Shown piece after piece: positions 13,361 through 26,216 of a stretch of 64,000 bases of DNA. A program made the position numbers and the translations under genes. The notes beneath the pieces were generated by a model. It saw only the letters and a program-made list of their open reading frames with translations, searched no databases and had not been told where the DNA came from. The DNA lies in contig NC_067117.1 of NCBI RefSeq assembly GCF_021347895.1, forward strand, positions 36,214,067 through 36,278,066, given 5' to 3'. Position 1 is the first letter of the stretch, and the number at the start of each line of letters is the position of its first letter. Origin of the DNA: Acanthochromis polyacanthus (Eukaryota > Chordata > Actinopteri > Pomacentridae).

Positions 13361-14425
13361 GGCTTTAAAGCTGCTCTGTATAAATGATATTAAATTTTCT
13401 TTAATGCATAGGGAAATACTGAATGAATGGAACACTCTTGTGCATGTGTCAAGTATTTGACAGAGCTGCATGCAGTAATATTTTTTGATTTGCATGTCAG
13501 CTCTTGACATGATCTGATTTGCTGTATTGTTTCAATACTAATTAGAGTTGAAAAACACAAAAAAGATGCAAGTCACAGTGTCGCCGAGGCCAAACTGACA
13601 TTTTCAAACTACTTTTTCCAAGATTTAAAAAATAATTAGAATCCATGTTGTAGAGGACAAAGAAAAATTGAGAAAAAAATATTTCAGAGCAGTTTACTAA
13701 AATGATGAATAAATGAGTTGATGTCACAGCTACAATTGAACTTTATTCTGTTAAGACATACTGCGTAACTTGCAAGTCTCCATTTCATATGATATTTGAG
13801 TAGTTTTTCTTTTTGTTGAACATTAATCTAATCTATGCTGTTCCATGTAATGGCTTTGCTCTGAAGCTGCAATTAAGTTTGATTTATTGTATAGGGAATG
13901 TATGCAACACGATGTGTGCCAGGCATAGATAAGGACAGCAATGGAGCAATACCATGCATGTCAAGCGTTTGATAGCCTGCATGCACTGACATTTTCTGAT
14001 TTGCATGTAAAGCTCTTGAACATGATCTGATTTGTTGTATTGTTTGAATACTAATTAGGGCTGAAATTATTTTATCACAAACTAAGCAGCTAATTGTTTT
14101 CATTTGATCTATGGGGTGTCAGAAAATCAAAATAAGATGCAGGTTCCTATTGGTCAAATGCCAAATTGACATTTTCAAACTGATTTCTGGACCAAATTCA
14201 GAAAACAATTAGCTAAATGTTGCAGACAAGTAACAAAAATGGAAAAAAGGAGATTTTTGTGCAATTTGCAGAAATTTAGAATTAAAAATTGACTAGATGT
14301 CACAACTACTATTAAACTTTATTTGGATACAATACACAATATTGTCTAGCTTCTAAGTCTCCAATCTGGATGATATTTGAATTATTAGTGGACATTAATC
14401 TACATTATTATTCTGGCACCACATA
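13361..14425. repeat. Old local tandem duplication (two units of about 0.5 kb)
   Basis: Unit 1 (about 13361-13850) and unit 2 (about 13852-14425) share an ordered series of blocks: GGCTTT...AAGCTGC, ATAGGGAA, TGATTTGCATGT, TGAT(C)TGATTTG(C/T)TGTATTG, ATACTAATTAG, ATTGACATTTTCAAACT or close, GATGTCACA(G/A)CTAC, AAGTCTCCA and GACATTAATCTA. Spacing is kept with small indels and substitutions are many. No repeat family was recognised. Confidence 0.75.
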
Positions 14426-17400
14426 ACACTCCTTGAAACAGTTTTATGAAAGAAGTTAATTGGACGCCTCCTGGTTGTAGTGAAGGACTCAGGGATAGCC
14501 TCAGCAGGCAATTACATGAAAATTAATTGGCCAAGGTTGTGAAGGTTGGACTAAAGTTGCTGTTTTTTTTATTTATTTTGGTTTTGCAATTTTCCTAACA
14601 TTTCAGCGTATTTTGTGCTGTGCTGCAGAAATGACAGCCTAGAAGCTGCCTTGTTGTTAACTTTGGGAATAGATGGGGCTGTTTGTTACCTCATCCCTGG
14701 TTGTCTCCCAGTGCTTTTTTGCTGGTGTGCAAACCTTCCCATTAAGTATGAGGTGCAGACACTTGAGTTTTCACATAATCAGGCAGTTCTCTATCTCCTC
14801 TCAGATGCAGTGAAACAGAAAAGTTCCTTAGTCCGCATGTGTTGGAGATTATGAAGTTGTATTTGGAAGAGAGGCCATCAGATTCAGGATTTACTCCCTG
14901 AAGTTCTGGGCCTTATGCATTTTGTATTAGCTGCAGTAGATTAAAAGTGATTGTGCAGTTTTTTCGAGGTGATGCAGGTGATGGCTCTGTCCTTAAATGA
15001 CTTCTCTTTTTCATAGATTTTTTCTCTCTCCAACAATTTATGTAAAGAAACTTGCTGGGATTCACATGCAATAATCAAACTGGAGGCCAGATGACCTCAA
15101 CTGGAGCTGCCAGTCGCACTCTGGGTGTTTGTGTGACTGTTCATCACTTTGTTCCTATTATCATGAAAAATCTAACAATCTCAGTCTATACTTCCAAAAG
15201 CACTTGTTCTTTTTGTTATGCCCCAGTTTTCCATATGTTGCTGCTTCAAGTGATTCTGTTGGAAATAGGTCTGTCAGAAGCCCAGGGTTTGATAAGACAT
15301 AATTCCTTAATCCTGACAGGCAGGCAGGTCTAGCTCAAGATACAGTAAATCAATCAATGTGTCTGAGAAGTAGCAGCCTTCTGTATTGACTGTGACCCCC
15401 TCCAACCACCCTTTACTCACAGACATTTTCTAGGACACACTAGACAGTGATGGCTTGTGATGCAGTTCGTCTTCATATTCAGGCTCTGTGAGTACTAAGC
15501 TGTGATAGTTTTGTATTATAAAATACAAGGTTAAAAAAAGAGCTTATTTGACCCTCAAGATGAAGTGCTAGGCATCATTACCAAGCAGCGCTTAGAGTCA
15601 ACAGGAGGCTGGAGATGGTTCACCTCCTGCTCTTTTTCACTGGGCCATTAACCAGGCTCTCACACTGAGTGACGGAGCAGCCTTCAGTGCCAGAGGCTTT
15701 GAGAGACCAAGAAGTTTGGATATATTTTAACCTGTAGATTCAAGATTCAAGATTCAACCCTGCCCTCTGAATCATATTCAATCCAGGGCCCAGAGGTGTT
15801 CGTGTGATGATGGGTAGGAATTGAAAGCTTTATAGGGAGGAAAACGTGCTCACAGTGCTGAATACCAAGCAGAGTTTGCACTTTTTTTCCCAAAAGGAAG
15901 AGAGCCTAAAGAAGTGTACAGGAGGCTGTGAATAAAGGATGAGAGTCTGTAACGATGAAGGGTGGGAACTGAGGATTGTGGGGGTTTGTATTTCATTGTT
16001 ATAGCAAGATGATAGTCATTGAATCAGTCAGTCATTCAGCAAATGGGAAGTCAACAATTTTTAATATGCTCTTCTGACTCCCCGATGGTTTCTCCCTCAT
16101 AGTATCTTCATCCTTTTTAAGCAGCATGAGATTTCTTTCTCCGCTCTTCCAGGGCAGGAAAATCGAGGCCTGTTCTCACATTTCAGTCCATTTATCTCCT
16201 GCTCAATACAGCTCAGTGATCTTAGCCCTCCATTAGACCGCACCAAAAAGCATCCAGTGCAAGTAAACAACAAATCTAGAGACGGCCCATTTCTTCTGTT
16301 CTCAACCTTGTCTTCCAAATGACTTACAGTAGCTTCTAAACAACACATTACATTTGCCATGTTTGGGAAAGAAGCACAGCTCTGGTCTCGTGTTAATAAG
16401 CCTTGTTTGCGTGTCCTAAAATTTCTGTAGCTGGCACAGAAATGGAGTGGCTCTCTGGTGTGGTTGTCATAAAGTTGATATTTCCAGAGATAAATTACAC
16501 TCCTGTTTCCTCAGGGTTCTCAGTGAAGGGAAATCAAACGGGCCACAGTCAGCTATTGCATAATAATATGTCTTAGCAAGATTTACCACGTATCTCAGGG
16601 TTCTAAATAAATCATAGCTGTCAACTGCATTTTGCTGTTTCTGTAATTAATGCACCCCCAGAGTTAGAATATTCCAGCTTCCAGCTCCCATCTCTTTCTT
16701 TAGCTAACAGTGACAAAACACATCGGATGACAAGAGAAAAAAATTGGGATCATTTCAATGATTTTCATTTCTGTAAAAAGCTTTTCCCATTAGACCCCAC
16801 TGGCAGTGATGTGCAGAATCCAACGGAATCTATACATCATACTGGACGTAATCCCATCAGTTTTAATGAATACAGATGTTAACTTGTTTGTTTCTTCTTT
16901 TTTGATGAGTGCATTACATGTAACACCTTTCTTTTCCTTAGTGGACTTATTTCTTCCTCCCACTCCTACTCAATTTGTTGATTAACTTCTTAATCAAAAC
17001 AATGTCAATTTTTATTTAATATTTTATCAAAACGCCATAAATTATCCTGCTCCAGCCATCTTCATCTTCTCCATATTGTTTACAAATGGGAATAACGGCA
17101 TATCATTTCAAGCGATCTCTCCAGTTAAGCACCATTTGGATGGGATTAACATTAGAAGCAGACATGGGAGGATAAAGTATTCCCTGTGGATCTGGTAATT
17201 TAAATCATAGTTCCAGGCTGGATTTTAAATTTTTACATTGCTGGATGTGACCTGTAATAGACATGGAGATTCAGCAGGATAAACCAAAACAAGCAAATAA
17301 ACATGAATAACTGATCATAGGCCTAAATCCTCTTAGAACGGTACTACAGACCCATCATATATTAACATTTTCTTCTGCAGCGATAAATGTCTGCACATCC

Positions 17401-17436
17401 ATGGCTACATTTCGTATGATGTTTGCCAACAGGAAC
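14426..17436. other. Unrecognised sequence
   Basis: No repeat or exon recognised. Short open frames around 14.6-15.3 kb and 16.1-16.4 kb show no domain features. Confidence 0.55.
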
Positions 17437-17804
17437 TATCCATCCATCCGTCCATTATCTATACACCGCTTAATCGTCACTAGGGTCGCAGGGGCCCTGG
17501 AGCCTATCCCAGCTGACATGGGTGAAGGCAGAGGACACCCTGGACAGGTCGCCAGTCTGTTGCAGGGCTACATATACAGAAAAACAATCACTCTCGCATT
17601 CACACCTACGGGTAATTTAGAGTGATCAATTAACCTCAGCATATTTTTGGACTGTGGGAGGAAGCCGGAGTACCCGGAGAAAACCCACGCATGCACAGGG
17701 AGAACATGCAAACTCCATCCCGAAAGATCCTGTGAAAGCTGGATGCAAACCAGTGATCTATTCACTGCAAGGCGAAAGTGGTAACCACTATGACACTGCA
17801 GCCC
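17437..17804 (-). mobile_element. tRNA-derived SINE with GGAT tail, copy 1 of a head-to-tail pair
   Basis: On the minus strand it begins GGGCTGCAGTGTCATAGTGG (tRNA-like A-box region), includes the conserved ACAGTCCAAAAATATGCTGA and TCTAAATTACCCGTAGGTGT blocks, and ends in an ATGGATGG-type tail (CATCCATCC on the + strand). Such tails are typical of RTE-mobilised elements. The flanks share GAACTA. Confidence 0.82.
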
Positions 17805-17811
17805 AAGAACT

Positions 17812-18172
17812 ACCCATCTATGCATTATCTATACACCACTTGATCTCCATTAGGATTGTAGGGGAGCTGGAGTTTATTCCAGCTGACTTAGGACGAGGAC
17901 AGAGGACGCCCTGGACAGGTCACCAGTCTATCACAGGGCTACATATACAGACAAACAATCACAACAATCACGCTCAGATTTGCACCGATGGACAATTTAG
18001 AGTTACCAATTAACTTCAGCATGTTTTTGGATTGTGGGAGGAAGCGAGAGAACCCGGAGAAAACCCACATATGCAGAGGAAGAACATGCAAACTCCATGC
18101 AGAAAGATGCAAACCAGGGATCTTCTAGCTGAAAGGTGAAAGTGCAAACCACCAAACCACTGTGCAGCCCCC
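17812..18172 (-). mobile_element. tRNA-derived SINE, copy 2 of the pair
   Basis: Same family and orientation as the neighbour ending at 17804, only a few bases away. It starts GGGGGCTGCACAGTGG on the minus strand and ends near GATAATGCATAGATGGG. It is more diverged and lacks a perfect B box. Confidence 0.8.
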
Positions 18173-20342
18173 AAACAGCAGCTTGTAATACTGACTCTTG
18201 AAATGGCACTAGTTTTTGTTATTAGCAAATATATTCTAAAAACTGAGCTCCAAAGAGAAAAGCAGCTGCCTTTAGCTGTGACTACAACTTAGTCATGTCC
18301 TTAAAAAGTGCAGCATCTCTGACAGCTTTCATTTCTTTCCTCTGTTACTTTAGTTCCCAAATTGAACTATGCATTTGTTAAAACATCTTCAACTTCTCTA
18401 TTTTCACACAGAATTTATGTTGATAGAATGAAGTAGAAAGCCCAGAGTTTCACTTCTAAATACCAGGGTGTTGCAGTGGATGGAATTTAAATTACAGTAG
18501 GACTAGAGAGCGTTCTGGAAAACACTAGGCATTTTTTTGATGTAATTACTTGGGGAGGAGGTGAAAAATTATTCACATATGCGCTTCATAATGATTTACT
18601 GACCAGAGGCAGGTAATATTGAAATCAACCCACTTCCCGTTGAGAAATAATCCCGTCTGAATGGGGTTGAAGTATTGCCTTGGTTTTCATTGCTCTTCTC
18701 TCACCACAGATCACAGCTTGAAGTGGGTGCGAATGTTAGATTGCCAGTTAGAAATTACAGCAAATAGTCTATACTGACACGTCATCCAGTGTTGGAAAAC
18801 TGTGACTGATGAGGTTTTCTGATGCTATCCAACATGCAGCATACACACAAACAAATACCAAAATAAAATTGCATCTCAGACATATTAACACAATAAGCAA
18901 TTAGAAAATCTCTCACATGGTGAATTGGGTTTTAATTGCAGAATCTAGAAATAATAAGCAGTCTTCTTTATTGAGTTTCCGTACTCAGACTATCTCTAAT
19001 TAAAAGTCAGAAATTAAAGTCTTCCAAGGAGCGCACCGTGGAAATTTGGTAAAATTGGTACTGATACCCCGATTATTGTTGCAAAATAAACATTTCCTGC
19101 TAATTTTTCTCAGGACTAAAGCATTATCGTGCTGAGTTAAAGTTGCATAAATAATTACTGTGGAAATTGATTCTGATTAGTTGTATCTTCACTCTTCAGT
19201 GACATTTATACCTGGCCCAGTCTTGTGAATGCCGCTTATAAAATTGAATTAATGTGTTGGTAAGTTAAACCAAACATGTTTTTTTTGTTTTTTTTAAATT
19301 AAACAAACCACAGTTGCATTGCAAATTTTAGCTGTCATTCATCTGGCTTGGCTGAGGGTGAAGCATCTTGCATGCAGCTTAGAAAGAAGACAGAAGAAAC
19401 CCTACATCCAGGCTGCACAGATCTGAGTGAGAGGAGACTTCTCTCTGTTGTGAAGTATGACACAAATGGGTTTCAAGATTGCTCGTTTTCTCAAATGCAT
19501 AATCTGACAGCTGGCAAAAAAAAATCTTTTCAACAGGACGTTTTGCTGTAGTGTTGCATAGAGGCATATGAAGGCCTGCAGATTTACATTGTCAGAATTA
19601 TGCACATACTTCAGCAGAGAAAAATGCTCGTACTTTTTGATGAATTCCTTTCCTGAAAATCATGTTACAAAACATTTATGGCTTGGTCTGTGCCTAATAT
19701 GATTATCTGTTGGAAGAACTGACTGCGTAATATGATATACAAAAGTACATAAAGTACGTCTAGTAAAAGTAAATAATGAATGTTTTCTGTTCGAAGAGTG
19801 ACGGAATCATTGAGGTTGGAATTACTGGGTTGAGCTGCTTAAAAGTAGCTCAGTGACAGATGGCTTGCTCTCTTTAGTGTACTGCACTAATTGTGTTGCA
19901 GTTTTTCAAATTTTGCTGCTCAAAAAATAAGTCTAATCCCCAGACCACCCGCAAGTTAGATCCACACTGTCGATGCATCCTTTTAAGTTTCATTTCAGTC
20001 TTTTTTTTCTTTCATTTGAAACATTATGGCAGCTTCTTCAAACCTCTCCAGTGCTTGTGTGCAGCTAAGCCCTGCTCTCTCCATTCATTTTCCTCAGGGC
20101 AGCCTACTTCTACCTTCCTATTGATCTGCTGTGCAGCATCAACATGCTGGAGTGTCAATTAGAGAACTCCTCCTGCCCATCTGTGAGAGTAGAGCTACAG
20201 CATCTCTAAAAGTTTCCCTTGCTGGCTTGGCCATCCAGCAGCTGCTTAAGTCTCAGAAGATGAAGTGGGGTCTGTATAATCTGATAAAAGTAAATGTACA
20301 TTTATGTACCCTTGCTTGTATTTAAAATGTTCATTTTGCATA
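18173..20342. other. Unrecognised sequence
   Basis: AT-rich, with several short T and A runs; no gene or repeat ends seen. Confidence 0.55.
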
Positions 20343-20636
20343 GGGGCTGCATAGTGGAGTAGTGGATAGCACACTCGCCTTGAAGCAAGAAGATCCCTGG
20401 TTCGGCTTTCCTGGGATCTTTCTGCATGGAGTTTGCATGTTCTCCCTGTGCATGCGTGGGTTTTCTCCAGGCACTCCGGCTTCCTTCCACAGTCCAAAAA
20501 TATGCTGAAGTTAATTACTCTAAATTGCCCGTAGGTGTGAATGTGAGTGTGATTGTTTGTCTGTATATGTAGCCTTGTGACAGACTGGCGACCTGTCTCC
20601 TGCCTTTGCTCGAGTCAGCTGGGATAGACTTCAGCC
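20343..20636 (+). mobile_element. tRNA-derived SINE, 3'-truncated
   Basis: GGGGCTGCATAGTGGAGTAG, then ATCCCTGGTTCGG (B-box region), GCATGGAGTTTGCATGTTCT, GTGCATGCGTGGGTTTTCTC and ATTGCCCGTAGGTGTGAATG. It breaks off after AGCTGGGATAG without the usual GGAT tail and passes straight into Rpt-A. Confidence 0.82.
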
Positions 20637-21047
20637 CACTACATATTTTGGCCATGTGATTCAATGTCCGTATATAACGTACATATGCATAACACACGAC
20701 TGTGGTCAGCACAAGGTCATTTATTTTTGGCTACATCTATATTAAATGGACACATTCTATGTTGCTGTGATTCTGATCATCAAGAACTAATAAACAAATG
20801 CTGCATTTCTTAAAAAATGCTGCATTTCTGACAATGCCATATGTGGAAATATACAACCTTGGGGGAGTACTGTGCTCTCTGATTGCTTTTTTAGTTACTG
20901 TAGCAACCAGAGGAGGCAATGATTAAAGTCAGTTCATGTTGGCAAGCAAAGAGAATTTAGCTAGAAGCAGGCCACCATGACAAAGACTTCTGCGGTGGGT
21001 AATGACCTCCAAGCTCATGCAAGTTAATGTAATAAAGACAAGCTGGA
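20637..21047 (+). repeat. Rpt-A copy 3, 5'-truncated
   Basis: Enters the family abruptly at CCACTACATATTTTGGCCAT, directly after a 3'-truncated SINE, and runs through GACAATGCCATATG and GTAGCAACCAGAGGAGGC to ATAAAGACAAGCT. This copy and the one ending near 46226 show that the family extends past the CTCTCTGA block. Confidence 0.8.
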
Positions 21048-24000
21048 GTCTATTAGGATGGTATACATGCTGCTGAGTGTCTAATCCAACCAAGTCATCT
21101 TTGCTGCAAAATGTACTGGTCCGTATTTAAAGAAAAATAAATCCATATAATGCCTGCTGTAGTTTTATCATGTTAGTGTTTCACTGATTATCTATTGATC
21201 ATGCTGCCAACTACTGGCTGAGAAAGTTGTTTAAAATTTGCATCCTTAATATCTACATTAAGTGTTTGACTCAGTGTTTTATGCCAAAATATCCTTTATA
21301 CAGAAAAAAAATCCAGAATCTACATTCTTCGGACTGGTCTTTTTCAAATTGTAAAAAAAAAAAAAAAAACGTTTTCATTTACATGAAAACCATACATAGT
21401 GTCCTTATCAAAATCTGTATTTTTACATATGGTAATTCATTCTTTTGCAACATTTGACAACAGTCAGCAGATACATGTGCTTATTTGTAGGATATTTAAT
21501 ATTTGCACTGTTTTGACTGTTTTAGAAAATTGCAATATTCAACTGTTCTCAGTGTATTTTTTCTAGCACCTTTACTGCCTGATTTTTGTAATTATTTATT
21601 TTTATGTTTAACAGTTAAAAAATTTAAATATAATCCCATACCTGACTTGCTCTGAGTATGGCTGTTGCACTTCTTTTAGTTATAGCTCATAACTAGAGTA
21701 GGATGCTTCTCATAACCGTTCTCATTTTGTTCAGTCCGTCTAAATATAACGCTTTGTATGCATCTGTGTGTGGAGCGGGTTTTCATTCAATAGAATGGTT
21801 TGTTTTGAAATACATTATTTTGATAGATTGTGTTGTGCTTGTATTTGGTCTTGAAAACCAATTCTGCGGTATTGTTACCTGCTACTAAACTTCTGGTATG
21901 GGGATATTTTTAATATGAAGTAATAAGAAAAAATTGAAAGACTTGGATGGTGAAGAGCAGGTTTGCAGCATCACTGAGACACTCCTTGTGCTTTTTTTTC
22001 TGGGTGAAGTAGAATTGTAAGGGCAGACAGATTGGAGAGAGTGGAAGAAACACCTATCTTTCAGGGAAAATAGATTCGGTTTGTACTATTGTCACTCTTA
22101 GCAACCAGAGTCTAGAATTTGAAAATTTTTGTGAGTTTCATCTTCACCAACGGCTTCAGTATTTGTCGGGTGAGAAAGTGGATCTCAAATACACATCTAC
22201 TACAACAGGTATTGTTTTTGAATGAAGAGATTACAGCTAAAACACAAGCTACAGAGTTTGTTGAATTTTTGGTTTTAATTTTAATGTTGCTTGAAACATG
22301 TATATCTCCTTCAGAGACAATCAGGCCTTAAAAGGGTTTGCTCAGTTTAACCTGCTAGAGTTTCTGATGTCTTGTTTAACGTGTTTTGCTGACATGGAGG
22401 AAATAAATTAATGATGCCTGAAAACGTGTTTGTGGTTGATGTCTTTACTGCAGTAGTGAACAGGGAAATCTATCAAACAGCCAAGGATATGATGAACTAA
22501 AAAAACAGTCTTAAAAGCATTAGCTGTCAGAGAAAATTATTCTCACTGCTTCAGGAGCCTGACAGGAAAGAGGGTGAGAATGTGAATGATGGCACAAGCT
22601 ACAGAAATGTGCCATTCATCCATTAGCATATTTCATGCTTCACCTTTATGAGAGAAGGAGCTTCAATGAGGAGGACTCTCCTTTTGGAATAAGTCTCTCA
22701 CAACAATCTTTACCAGAGGACAAGTGTAAAAGTCATTTCCCCAATGGCATATACCTGCAAAACTGTGGTTGTCTCGTTTTCCCATATTTCCGCCAATATG
22801 ATGTGTTCTTTCTCTAAGCTTCCTTCAAACATCAATATACTGTCCCTGATTATCTACATTGCTTGCAAATTGCAAAACTAGATTTGATTTAATGTCAAAC
22901 ATTCCCACACCATATTTTCCTTTGCTAATTGCAGACATTGATTATTTTATTTGGTATTAGTTGAATCAGAAACACTCACTAAATTGGATGTTTTGCAATG
23001 AAGTTGCCAAAAAGAAGCATTGTTATTGTGCGACGTGAATAATTTCTAAATAGTTCAGAATACAGAACTATTTTAAACAGATTTTGAGCTATCAAAATTA
23101 TGGAGTTCCTGTAGATTCAGCTGCTGCTTTGGCTTGCAAGGCCATGTAACAATACCCACGTATTTGCCTGAAGGTTATTGTATGGCCTTTTGAAATGAAT
23201 GCAGTCTGTTGCAAAATATGCTTTTGCACCTGAGGAAAGGTTGGTCTCTTCATATAAATCTCCAGTAATTCCTGCAGCTGTCTTTGACATTTTGTAGCTG
23301 GTAACCATTTTTGTTGTTTTTTCCTCATGTCTGTGTTTATCGAGGCACGCCATTTAGGGCTGTTCTGTAAATATATGCATTTTGTCTTCTCATCCACTGC
23401 TGTTGTAACTTTGTTTTCTTTGTGGCCACTCTGGTCATTGCAGTGCTACAAAAAAAAAACAAAAAAAACCAGAGCTGAGATAAATTTACAATGTGTCAGG
23501 CTTATAAATTAATATGAGCCACAGCACTGTAACTCTGTTACACAAAGTGTATTATAGCAGACTTATGGAAATAAGATATACACTGAAAACACTGATAATG
23601 TGGAACCTGATTTGTAAATTGAGTATGTACATCACTATGTTTCATGCTGAATAAAGTTCTGAAGGGTGGTCTGTCTTAAACTCAATGCTTCAACTGAGTG
23701 ATGCTTATACCTAAGATGATTAATTCAGAGGGTATAGTCAGCCCACCCTGAATGCAGTGAGATTTTTCAAATTACTGAAAACATTATCGAAATTCTGGTC
23801 TAAGAGGAAACGCCATAAAATATTAATCTGAAACGAGACAAAATAAGCTGGTTAACATGATAATACATCATCTAATCTTCTGGGGTATAAGATCGTTTTC
23901 CTTTGATTGCGCATGAAAAACTGCTGCAGATTGGCTAGCATTTTTCAATCTGAGGGAGACATATGAGCTGTCATCTCACCATACAAACATGAAGTTCAAT

Positions 24001-24571
24001 GACATCTGACTTGAAATCTGTGGTCTTGCAGAATACTTTCTTATTTTACCTGTTCAGTGTTTACAGCTGCATTTATTTTCCTTTGTCCTATCTATACCGC
24101 CCTATGCTGGCAGCAACAGCAACAACTCTCACTGCCTTTATCTCACTGTTTGCTCTAATGTCAGATATGCTGCTTCATGGTTTCTATTTGGTTATGGGCG
24201 CTAGGCTGGCTTTCCAGTTGTCATCTGCTCTGCAGCAGTTTAAGTAGACCTGCAGTGAATCAACTCTCAAAAATTACTTCTCACTCAGTAGGAGATAGTT
24301 GGGTGTATTCAAAGGACCTTGTCACTTCCAATATGCTCTCAATGAATCTCAGCTGTTGCCGATCCAAGGCCTCAACCCATTCTGCTGGAAAACCAATGTC
24401 TACAGCCCTATTCGACAGCTGTGTGCAGGGAGATTGTTCCTTCAGAGCCTATTACAACATCAGGAGTGAACAGGTGTAGATGTGTACATACATTATGGTT
24501 TGTAGTGGTGTATTTTGTGTGTCTACTTGGCCCGTCAGATAAAAAACAAACAAAAAAACCAAGACTGTTTT
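21048..24571. other. Unrecognised AT-rich sequence
   Basis: Includes A-runs near 21352-21369 and 23449-23470. No exon or transposon ends recognised. Confidence 0.55.
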
Positions 24572-24672
24572 CATGAGCCATTCGCAGTTTCACTGTACCG
24601 GCCGTGTGTACTTAGACTTGCATGGCATAATCTTTGAGACAAACATATGCTACTGGCAGGATCAACCAGGTA
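24572..24672 (-). pseudogene. 18S rRNA 5'-end fragment, antisense, with adjoining spacer-like sequence
   Basis: Read on the minus strand from 24672, the sequence begins TACCTGGTTGATCCTGCCAG, the near-universal start of eukaryotic 18S rRNA. It continues through AGCATATG, TTGTCTCAAAGATTA, GCCATGCAAGTCTAAGTACA, CACGGCCGGTACAGTGAAAC and TGCGAATGGCTCAT, with about two differences from the vertebrate rRNA I recall. Similarity fades after GGCTCAT around 24572. Upstream on the same strand (24673-24710) the sequence is GC-rich (GGCCGCCGCCGCACGC), as expected for external transcribed spacer. About 100 of some 1,850 rRNA bases are present, so it cannot be a functional rRNA gene. It is best read as an rDNA-derived insertion or retro-copied fragment. 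Confidence 0.9.
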
Positions 24673-24710
24673 GCCCAGAGAACATGCGTGCGGCGGCGGC
24701 CAGCATGCCT

Positions 24711-25920
24711 GAGCGTGGCTGTGTGGCGCATTGTGTTTGAGTATCAGGCACAATAATACTGTCAGAGTGCACAGACATGCATTATAGGATGAAGCCAAGA
24801 GGCTCAAAATCCAGCTTTATTTATTTGCATTGTGTACCTGATGAGCTCATCTACAACATTTGAATCAGTTAAGAATCTTCATCGAATCACTTTCTAAGTA
24901 GTGAAAAATCAAGCAAGGTACAACTTCTAATAAAGAGTTGAAAAAAAGACCGCAACAACTCACTATTCTGTTTCTATATGCCATCAGTATGTGTAAAGTA
25001 TCCCTTTACGGTATTATGTACAAACACCTCTATCTGCTGTGTTAACTGCTGATTTGAATCAGGAGTCAGCTTGTGTAATGCAGTGATTTCTGAAGGTGGA
25101 TATGTATCTGCTCACTGACTTTGAAAGCTGTTCTTCATGTGTAATTGCATAATTACAGTTTCAAACTAATTTCTCAGACTCTACCCTCCTGCGTTTGTTG
25201 TACTTTTCCACCCTGTGAGGCACAGACTTGGACATGCTTAAGAGATTCTGAGACCCATGAACCCCTTTTATAATATATATGTCATTTATTCTGCCAGTGC
25301 TAAGCAGAAATAGCCAGTAATGATGGAATAGTCCATTTGACATACAGATATATCAGATTTATCAGGAGCTTATTCAATCCTTTTGACCCTTAATGTTTTC
25401 AATGATTTGATAGCCTTTAAAGATGTATGTTATGTGTCAGCAATGGTGATTCATTTTCATGTAAATAATAATTTCTCATGTACAGACCACAGAAGACAGA
25501 ACTGCTACTGCCAGTGCCGACAGCACAGTCATGTGTTACTGCAACAGCAAAAAAAATCAGTACTTTTTCAGTTTGTCAGGTTGAAGTAAATTTGACGACA
25601 AAATGGAAAATGTGGTCGTCCAAGAATGTCACAGCATTGTGATAGTGGCTTAGTGCGTCCGCTGACTAGGTTGATAGGTGAAAATGAAACACGTGGGATG
25701 TGACTCTCAGCACTGTCAGCCTTGGGAGTCTATGGCAACCTTTTGAATTCACAATGGTAGATGTGGGCAGACTGTATAGGAGGAAGAAATTAGTTTGGGA
25801 GCAGAACTGTCTCTTCATTCCACATAATTCTGCAGTAAAAAGGTTAAGCACAAAAAAAACAGTATTGAAAAGCTCATACCAATACAAATCCCTTTGCCTT
25901 TTTTTCTATTTTCTCTGTGG
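24711..25920. other. Sequence just upstream of the grm4 acceptor
   Basis: No promoter, CpG island or further exon could be recognised. Read as intron before the coding exon, if the acceptor at 25954 is used. Confidence 0.5.
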
Positions 25921-25954
25921 TCTGTCTCACTTCTCTTCTCTTTTCATCTTTCAG
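25921..25954 (+). promoter_or_regulatory. Predicted 3' splice site before the grm4 coding exon
   Basis: About thirty almost uninterrupted pyrimidines (CTTCTCTTCTCTTTTCATCT) precede TTTCAG|GAATTC. This fits a vertebrate acceptor with its polypyrimidine tract. The first exon base would be 25955. Confidence 0.7.
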
Positions 25955-26136
25955 GAATTCACTCTGAAGCCTGTGGACCTAAGCAGGCCTGAGGGCTCTG
26001 ACATATACCAAATCCCTGCCCAGGGGAACAGGGGAGATTAAAAACTTCTGATTGAGGTGGAGAGGAAAGAGACACAGAGAGAGGGAGGGATAGACAGAGG
26101 GGAAAAAAAGCTTATCATTCACCTTTGTTCTTCCTA

Positions 26137-26178
26137 ATGCCCCAAGTGGAGGATCTCCATAGGCAAGCCTGTGAATAA
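26137..26178 (+). promoter_or_regulatory. Upstream ORF 1 in the grm4 leader (13 codons plus stop)
   Basis: ATG CCC CAA ... TGT GAA TAA lies wholly within the predicted leader. It is short and unlike any known peptide; its likely relevance is to limit ribosomes reaching the main ATG. Confidence 0.5.
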
Positions 26179-26216
26179 CAGCAGGCACAAGAACAGCTGC
26201 CTACCACTGTGGTCAG

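Noticed and set aside
24572..24672. Functional rRNA gene
   Set aside because: Only the first hundred bases of 18S are present, then similarity ends.
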